A DNA stretch of 64,000 bases from S36-B12 sp964550285 (lineage in GTDB: Bacteria > Actinomycetota > Actinomycetes > S36-B12). The stretch spans positions 9,749 to 73,748 of the forward strand of contig CAZJYN010000003.1 of assembly GCA_964550285.1 (NCBI GenBank), in the 5' to 3' direction. Below are positions 63,917 to 64,000 of this stretch, piece by piece (position 1 is the first letter of the stretch; each line of letters begins with the position of its first letter). The notes under the pieces are model-generated. The model worked only from the letters and a program-made list of their open reading frames with translations, was not told the DNA's origin and did not search any database. The position numbers were made by a program, and so were the translations under genes.

Positions 63917-64000
63917 GGGGGTGACAGGTTTCGACGGACAGTCGTTCTGCCCGGAGAAGCGTGCCGAGAAGCTCAGGTGATCTCGTTAAACATCCTGGGA
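63917..64000 (+). ncRNA. ssrA: tmRNA, 5' part (truncated by window end)
   Basis: The sequence opens GGGGGTGACAGGTTTCGACG, the conserved 5' end of tmRNA whose GGGGG pairs with the 3' CCA end to form the tRNA-like acceptor. About 84 nt are visible before the window ends, so neither the resume codon nor the tag peptide is in view. It lies downstream of smpB, as expected. TmRNA with SmpB rescues stalled ribosomes and tags the stuck peptide for proteolysis. Confidence 0.92.

Overview
This is 64 kb of GC-rich chromosome from an actinomycete (Actinomycetota). The lineage call rests on the mycothiol deacetylase mshB, on actinobacterial small families (DUF3107, DUF3117, DUF4245, DUF6113, DUF6542), on a Tad pilus locus of the Gram-positive type without a secretin, and on many genes that seem to be read from leaderless transcripts. 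Two runs of exactly 100 N (1344-1443 and 59694-59793) are scaffold-gap placeholders, so this is a draft or metagenome-derived assembly. I cannot name the species. From memory, the gene order matches separate blocks of the Mycobacterium tuberculosis map (around Rv1084-Rv1112, Rv1165-Rv1178, Rv1202-Rv1232, Rv3208-Rv3213 and Rv3100-Rv3105), with the mycobacterial insertions missing.

Layout. 1-1343: tail of a band-7 protein, two small unknowns and an SMR transporter. 1587-8534: YyaL-like thioredoxin-domain protein, short-chain cis-prenyltransferase, DUF1275 membrane protein, patatin, PIN-PhoH ATPase and a secreted lysozyme-like protein. 8551-17430: central metabolism and housekeeping (class I fumarase, GlpX, exonuclease VII, IspH, YchF). 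17471-26208: TypA, an S9 peptidase, MshB, a VanW protein and cysteinyl-tRNA synthetase. 26358-31539: ferredoxin, DapC, citrate synthase, DapD and DapE, i.e. the succinylase route to diaminopimelate and lysine. 31536-38502: LOG, DivIVA-like, SRPBCC, DUF3117, O-methyltransferase, HtrA, TatB, Mrp, DUF1003 and a CBS/MgtE-N protein.

38558-44913: two transporters, a CitE-type lyase with an acyl-CoA dehydrogenase, NUDIX, and a RecB-type nuclease. 44906-49440: histidine-kinase-like ATPase, ParA, RhlE, ferritin-like protein, DUF3107 and TetR. 49480-52105: ABC exporter and alpha/beta hydrolase. 52214-56783: compact Tad pilus operon. 56815-64000: prfB, ftsEX, an M23 hydrolase interrupted by a gap, DUF4436, smpB, an MFS carrier, and the 5' part of tmRNA, cut by the window end.

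The genes group by job. The envelope and division set is dapC/D/E, FtsEX with the M23 hydrolase, VanW, the lysozyme-like protein, HtrA and TatB. Ribosome rescue and translation are covered by prfB, smpB, ssrA, typA and ychF. Redox functions are mshB, fdxA and Mrp. No CRISPR array, phage, integrase, transposase, rRNA or tRNA was recognised. Most of the window is conserved core. The less ordinary signals are a pervasive TANNNT-N6-start leaderless signature, a dapD/dapE pair whose two -10 boxes overlap, a palindromic inverted-repeat pair around 29.15 and 29.45 kb, a CTAG-rich repeat at 5.24 kb, a probable CTG start for rhlE, and a frame conflict across the second assembly gap. I found no convincing new defence or biosynthetic system.
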